Shown here: positions 6,156 to 6,611 of the stretch, in pieces | Position numbering within the stretch: position 1 is the first letter of the stretch | Layout: each line of letters starts with the position of its first letter | Assembly (NCBI GenBank): GCA_947259625.1 | Contig: CAMYMY010000406.1 | Coordinates: 1 to 6,611, forward strand | Length of the DNA stretch: 6,611 nucleotides | Origin: an uncultured Kiloniellales bacterium | GTDB taxonomy: Bacteria; Pseudomonadota; Alphaproteobacteria; Kiloniellales; JAKSDN01 | Direction of reading: 5' to 3' | Position numbers and translations under genes: made by a program | The notes under the pieces: model-generated | What the model was told of the DNA's origin: nothing | Database searches by the model: none | What the model saw: the letters and a program-made list of their open reading frames with translations, nothing else

Positions 6156-6544
6156 CGCTGGCGCGCCAGGCGCAGCGTGCGCAGGCTGACCGCGCGCTCG
6201 TCCCGCCAGGAGACGGTAATCTCGACCTCGTACCCGGAGAGCCGCGGACCACCGGGGATCCCCGCAGGCACCGCCTGCTCGTAGGGCTCCACCACCGCGC
6301 GCCACTGAAAGCCGTTGTCCAGCTCTCCCGAGTGCTCGCCGGTTTCAAGGGGGATGATCTGCCCGATCTCCGCCGCCTTCGAACGGGCCTGCAGCGCGGC
6401 GGTCGCGTAGGACTCTGCCACCTGCTGACTGCGCAGCCCCGCAGCGAAGGTCTGCAGCAGTGCGCCCAGCATCAATGCCATGATGGTGAAGGCGACGAGA
6501 ACCTCGATCAAGGTGAAGCCGTTGGGTTCGCGGGGCGTGTTCAT
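6152..6544 (-). CDS. gspI: T2SS minor pseudopilin GspI
   Basis: This minor pseudopilin forms the tip complex core with GspJ and starts pseudopilus assembly. It has 130 residues, normal for the family. A short leader precedes the prepilin peptidase site NG|FTLIEVLVAFTIMALMLGAL: G9 at -1, F10 at +1, E14 at +5. The long N-terminal helix continues through LRSQQVAESYATAALQARSKAAEIG, which is typical of GspI (a residue run rich in Ala/Gln before the small beta domain). The C-terminal part (GFQWRAVVEPYE, then GYEVEITVSW and VSLRTLRLAR) fits the family's short beta sheet. It starts 32 nt after the gspG-like stop with no strong ribosome site and overlaps gspJ by 4 nt. Confidence 0.92.
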   Translation of the reverse strand: MNTPREPNGFTLIEVLVAFTIMALMLGALLQTFAAGLRSQQVAESYATAALQARSKAAEIGQIIPLETGEHSGELDNGFQWRAVVEPYEQAVPAGIPGGPRLSGYEVEITVSWRDERAVSLRTLRLARQR

Positions 6545-6576
6545 GGCTGTTGTCGGGTCCGGCCTCTGCTGGCGGG

Positions 6577-6611
6577 CTACCAGTTCGTGATGTCCCGGTT
6601 TTCGTCCTCGC
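6577..6611 (-). CDS. gspG: C-terminal end of an upstream pseudopilin, probably GspG (cut by the right edge)
   Basis: Only the last 10-11 codons are visible, ending EDENRDITNW and TAG. Major pseudopilins GspG commonly end with an acidic/Gly-rich stretch followed by DI-x-NW or DI-x-SW, as in the DIGNW ending I recall for EpsG of Vibrio. The frame, the 32-nt distance to gspI and the order of T2SS genes agree with a pseudopilin. GspH, the gene usually found just before gspI, does not typically end this way, so G is preferred. The evidence is very short and the call could be wrong. Confidence 0.55.
   Translation of the reverse strand, partial: EDENRDITNW

Noticed and set aside
6158..6169. Perfect 12-bp palindrome CTGGCGCGCCAG just before the gspJ start
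   Set aside because: It codes for the normal C-terminus of GspI (LARQ) and such palindromes are expected by chance in GC-rich DNA; no partner site or regulator is seen.

Overview
The window is GC-rich and every gene I can support lies on the minus strand. Read in transcription order, right to left, it is a stretch of a type II secretion system (T2SS) cluster: the last residues of a probable GspG, then GspI and GspJ minor pseudopilins, a GspL-like assembly protein, a GspC-type HR-domain protein, the secretin GspD, and a GspA/ExeA-type AAA ATPase that runs off the left edge. The GC-rich codon use, the sequence style of GspL and GspC and the gene order suggest a proteobacterium, most likely an alphaproteobacterium of the Rhodospirillales kind. 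That placement is a judgement from memory of such operons, not a search result.

Layout: 6577-6611 end of gspG-like; 6152-6544 gspI; 5496-6155 gspJ, overlapping gspI by 4 nt; 5388-5495 short gap with a TATAAT box; 4425-5387 gspL-like; 4227-4424 gap with a doubtful 51-codon frame; 3420-4226 gspC-like, ending in a glutamine/asparagine-rich repeat tail; 3196-3419 AT-rich leader; 1045-3195 gspD from a GTG start; 785-1044 leader; 1-784 gspA-like. No rRNA, tRNA, CRISPR array, insertion sequence or convincing intrinsic terminator was seen.

How the parts fit: pseudopilins (G, I, J) build the piston-like pseudopilus, L anchors the inner-membrane platform and the secretion ATPase, C links the platform to the periplasmic part of the secretin, D forms the outer-membrane pore, and A-type ATPases help secretin assembly through the cell wall. 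The ATPase GspE and platform protein GspF would be expected upstream of gspG, outside the window.

The unusual points are these. (1) The secretin appears to lack a conserved block of roughly 35-45 residues in its C-terminal domain. (2) GspL has no visible transmembrane helix at the place between its cytoplasmic and periplasmic domains where one belongs. (3) The GspC-like protein carries a Q/N-rich tandem-repeat tail instead of a PDZ domain. (4) The secretin has a lipobox, so it may be lipidated itself. (5) gspH, gspK and gspM are absent from their usual places. The window reads as a pared-down or decaying T2SS, or one affected by assembly collapse, rather than an unrelated new system.
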